Source: Pirellulales bacterium
GTDB taxonomy: Bacteria; Planctomycetota; Planctomycetia; Pirellulales; JAICIG01
NCBI GenBank assembly: GCA_025927475.1
Contig: JAICLL010000010.1
Location: forward strand, 1-64,000
Direction of reading: 5' to 3'
Length of the DNA stretch: 64,000 nt
Shown: one piece after another, positions 63,868-64,000 of the stretch
Numbering within the stretch: position 1 is the first letter of the stretch
Layout: each line of letters opens with the position of its first letter
Program-made: the position numbers and the translations under genes
The notes under the pieces: generated by a model
The model's database searches: none
What the model was told of the DNA's origin: nothing
What the model saw: only the letters and a program-made list of their open reading frames with translations

Positions 63868-64000
63868 TGAACGCCAATCGCCCCTTCGTGGGCAGCCTTG
63901 CCCCCGATTTTCATTTGCCTTGCACGCCGCATCCCGAGACCGGCGAGGAACAGGTCGCGCTGGCCGATTACCGGGGCCGCTGGCTGGGGCTGATCTTTTA
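63868..64000 (+). CDS. Peroxiredoxin/AhpC-TSA-like protein, 5' part only
   Basis: The frame begins MNANRPFVGSLAPDFHLPCT and continues to the window edge with ALADYRGRWLGLIF. The pattern G..APDF.L...-LADYRGRW is the usual start of thioredoxin-fold peroxiredoxins, just before the catalytic Cys region. The active-site cysteine lies beyond the window, so subfamily and activity cannot be judged. Confidence 0.65.

Overview
The window looks like chromosomal DNA from a planctomycete of the Pirellulales type. It is GC-rich and carries several lineage hallmarks: a DUF1549/DUF1553 (PSCyt2/PSD1) protein next to a PSCyt1-WD40 protein, very large exported proteins of unknown function, N-terminal 'FEPLESRELL'-like and 'RFERIEERFLMA' export motifs, SdrD-B repeat and FG-GAP-like surface proteins, a CcsBA-type cytochrome c assembly protein, and many REP-like inverted repeats between genes. 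No rRNA, tRNA, CRISPR array, integrase or transposase gene was recognised.

Layout. 1-3332: the end of a conserved exported protein, then a multiheme cytochrome fused to a metallophosphatase-like domain and a DUF1573 protein. 3452-10653: a minus-strand polysaccharide operon (DUF4416, a WecA-like initiating transferase, two tandem paralogous membrane proteins, and an O-antigen ligase-like protein with TPRs), joined by start/stop overlaps. 10762-12777: a type II restriction-modification pair. 12935-15642: polyamine synthesis (SpeD, SpeE) and a DUF155/RMD1-like membrane protein. 15649-16261: a small lipoprotein and CsrA. 16262-16956: a gene-free stretch holding an inverted pair of structured repeat elements. 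16957-24648: a 1583-aa SdrD-B protein, a WD40 protein, a small conserved protein and a PIN-TRAM protein.

24793-26250: a toxin/antitoxin pair followed by a DUF6941 gene, with a near-leaderless promoter and palindromic operator. 26412-29679: transglutaminase-like, YhcH-like and GT39-like genes. 29794-31624: an AAA ATPase plus DUF4276 (Toprim-like) pair that resembles phage-defence modules. 31646-39041: the PSD1 protein, the PSCyt1-WD40 protein, a small membrane protein and an Nramp-like transporter with an inserted Asp-rich calcium-binding-like segment. 39457-44426: a YhaO/YhaN (SbcD/SbcC)-like pair whose nuclease subunit lacks several usual metal ligands. 44755-46353: an exported fibronectin-type III protein. 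46504-56606: two giant exported proteins made of three related modules, two of them fused with a buried signal-peptide-like junction. 57506-64000: a small membrane protein, a lipoprotein with an internal repeat, CcsBA, a 34-aa basic ORF, a helical hypothetical protein and the start of a peroxiredoxin-like gene.

Several genes plausibly work together: the envelope polysaccharide operon, the SpeD/SpeE pair, the periplasmic cytochromes with CcsBA, and three small defence-like cassettes scattered among chromosomal housekeeping genes. At least two repeat families occur both between genes and inside coding sequences. All family calls are from motif recognition by eye; no database search was run.
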